A stretch of DNA of 35,436 bases. Origin: Marinilabiliales bacterium. Its GTDB lineage: Bacteria > Bacteroidota > Bacteroidia > Bacteroidales > DTU049. A program made the translations under genes and the position numbers. How positions within the stretch are numbered: position 1 is the first letter of the stretch; each line of letters starts with the position of its first letter. The stretch is taken from the NCBI GenBank assembly GCA_002869435.1, contig PKSX01000256.1, forward strand, positions 1-35,436, in the 5' to 3' direction. Below are positions 34,103-35,436 of the stretch, in pieces. The notes beneath the pieces are model-generated. The model made no database searches. It worked only from the letters and a program-made list of their open reading frames with translations, and was not told where the DNA came from.

Positions 34103-35436
34103 ATGAAAATCAATAGATTTCTTTTCATTTTATATGTATTAATGTTGAGTTCAAGTATCTCAACTGCACAAAAATCACCAACAGATGCCAATATTATTGG
34201 GCATGTTACATGCAATGGTGAGCATATCCCATTTGCTACAGTCAGTCTGAAGGGTACTGTTATTGGCGTTGCCTGTGATGAAAGTGGTCATTTTCAGCTC
34301 ATTAACGTTCCGGTTGGATCCCATACAGTTGTAGCACAGTCACTGGGTTATGAAGCCAAAGAACTTGAAATTGAAATAGATTTAGGACAAACACTCGAAA
34401 TTAAATTTGAGTTGAAAGAAGATGCTCTCGGGCTAAACGAGATTGTAGTAACAGGAGACCGGAATGAAAAAAACCGTAAAGATGCTGTAACAGTTGTTTC
34501 AGTGATTAGTCCAAAACTGTTAGTTTCTACTTACTCTCAAAATTTGTCTCAAAGTCTGCAGTATTCCTCTGGATTGCGTATAGAAAACAACTGCCAGAAT
34601 TGTGGTTTCAACCAGGTTCGAATGAATGGAATGGAAGGACCGTATTCTCAGGTTCTCATAAACAGCCGGCCTGTATTCAGTAGTCTGGCAGGTGTTTATG
34701 GATTAGAGCTCATTCCGGCAAACATGATTGAACGCGTTGAAATTATTAAAGGAGGTGGTTCAGCACTGTATGGAAGCAATGCCATTGCAGGCACGATAAA
34801 TGTAATTCTGAAAGATCCGATTGCCAATACATATGAATTCGGTTCCGGATTATCATTTATGGGAGTTGACAACACATACGGAAATAACTATGCACCGGAA
34901 TATCATCTGAATTTCAACTCATCAATGGTATCACATGATGCCAAAACCGGCATGGCCATTTATGCTTCACATAAGAACCAGCAACCATTTGATGCCAATG
35001 GCGATGGGTTTTCCGAACTTTCTAAAATTAACGGGATTACAATTGGTAGTCGTATATACCATCGATTTGGAAGTAAAAGCAAAATGAATATTGATATATT
35101 CTCAATTAATGAATACAGAAGGGGTGGAAATAATTTCGAAGCACCTGAACATGTAGCAGACATTGCCGAATCAGCCAAGCATCAAATCAACTCTGCTGCT
35201 ATTACATATGACAAGTTTTTCCAAGGAAATGCTAAGTTGAGTGCATTTTTCAGCATGCAACATATTAACCGTGATTCATATTATGGAGCTAACAATTCAC
35301 TGAGCGATTACGGGCATACTACTAATCTTAATTACTCAGGAGGAGTACAGTTTCATTCGCAAATGAAAAATGCCGACCTGATTTTCGGGCTGGAAAACAA
35401 TGCGGAATATCTAAATGATAGTAAATCTGACTATGC
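34103..35436 (+). CDS. TonB-dependent outer-membrane receptor (3' end outside window)
   Basis: An open frame from the ATG at 34103 to the window edge, 444 codons so far, missing from the ORF track because it has no stop here. A signal peptide (about 1-22) is followed by a carboxypeptidase-like regulatory domain (about 29-107) and a plug domain (about 112-237, with EIVVTG, ERVEIIKGGGSALYGSNAIAGTINV). The start of the barrel follows. The plug carries a CQNC pair (C164, C167) in place of the usual sugar- or siderophore-receptor sequence. It transports a substrate across the outer membrane using TonB energy. The His-rich neighbour favours a metal or metal complex. No SusD partner is visible. Confidence 0.93.
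   Translation, partial: MKINRFLFILYVLMLSSSISTAQKSPTDANIIGHVTCNGEHIPFATVSLKGTVIGVACDESGHFQLINVPVGSHTVVAQSLGYEAKELEIEIDLGQTLEIKFELKEDALGLNEIVVTGDRNEKNRKDAVTVVSVISPKLLVSTYSQNLSQSLQYSSGLRIENNCQNCGFNQVRMNGMEGPYSQVLINSRPVFSSLAGVYGLELIPANMIERVEIIKGGGSALYGSNAIAGTINVILKDPIANTYEFGSGLSFMGVDNTYGNNYAPEYHLNFNSSMVSHDAKTGMAIYASHKNQQPFDANGDGFSELSKINGITIGSRIYHRFGSKSKMNIDIFSINEYRRGGNNFEAPEHVADIAESAKHQINSAAITYDKFFQGNAKLSAFFSMQHINRDSYYGANNSLSDYGHTTNLNYSGGVQFHSQMKNADLIFGLENNAEYLNDSKSDY

Noticed and set aside
1-35436. Mobile element, prophage, defence island or biosynthetic cluster
   Set aside because: No transposase, integrase, phage structural gene, nuclease-helicase set, carrier protein set or terminal repeats seen. 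Base composition and gene style look uniform by eye.

Overview
The window looks like an ordinary chromosomal stretch from a member of the Bacteroidota, probably class Bacteroidia. Four things support this. Two secreted proteins end in type IX secretion (T9SS) sorting domains with YPNP motifs. Several genes have promoters of the Bacteroidota type (TAnnTTTG, sometimes with TTG or TTTC about 19 bases upstream). Shine-Dalgarno sequences are mostly absent. Family content also fits: a FeoA-FeoB fusion, a DUF2723 membrane glycosyltransferase-like protein, a DUF4476 protein and a carboxypeptidase-regulatory-domain TonB receptor. I see no insertion sequence, phage, CRISPR array or integrase.

Layout. 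(1) 1-4563: a LytTR response regulator, then a very large multi-span NtrY-like sensor histidine kinase. (2) 4712-9299: cell-surface and secreted proteins. These are an Asp-box (BNR) T9SS cargo protein on the minus strand, a DUF4476 protein, and a C10 (streptopain-like) cysteine peptidase with CUB and T9SS domains. (3) 9402-14186: FeoAB ferrous iron transporter, an unrecognised 581-aa exported protein with a Gly/Asn-rich linker, and a convergent small exported protein. (4) 14233-20013, all minus strand: deoC, a SAM methyltransferase and a lipoprotein in one tight operon, and a DUF2723 protein with a NodB-type deacetylase in another. (5) 20140-24957: tRNA-Gln(UUG), a terminator-like hairpin, then rimP-nusA-infB and a strong terminator. 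This resembles the metY-rimP-nusA-infB operon of enterobacteria. (6) 24966-32894: a stand-alone ketosynthase, then tex, an M14 carboxypeptidase, xthA, rmuC and a Cys-rich DUF5714 protein, nearly back to back. (7) 32891-35436: a small outer-membrane barrel protein on the minus strand and, divergently, a short His-rich double-span membrane protein followed by a TonB-dependent receptor with a CxxC plug. The receptor runs off the window.

No gene cluster here is clearly a new defence or mobile system. The most promising leads are: the His-rich protein with the CxxC TonB receptor, a candidate metal-uptake pair; the tRNA-Gln/hairpin/rimP arrangement, a candidate attenuated translation-factor operon; TAnnTTTG boxes 4-7 bases before start codons, suggesting leaderless mRNAs; a lone ketosynthase directly behind the infB terminator; and the uncharacterised Cys-rich and Gly/Asn-linker proteins. 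All functions are read from sequence alone; no database search was run.
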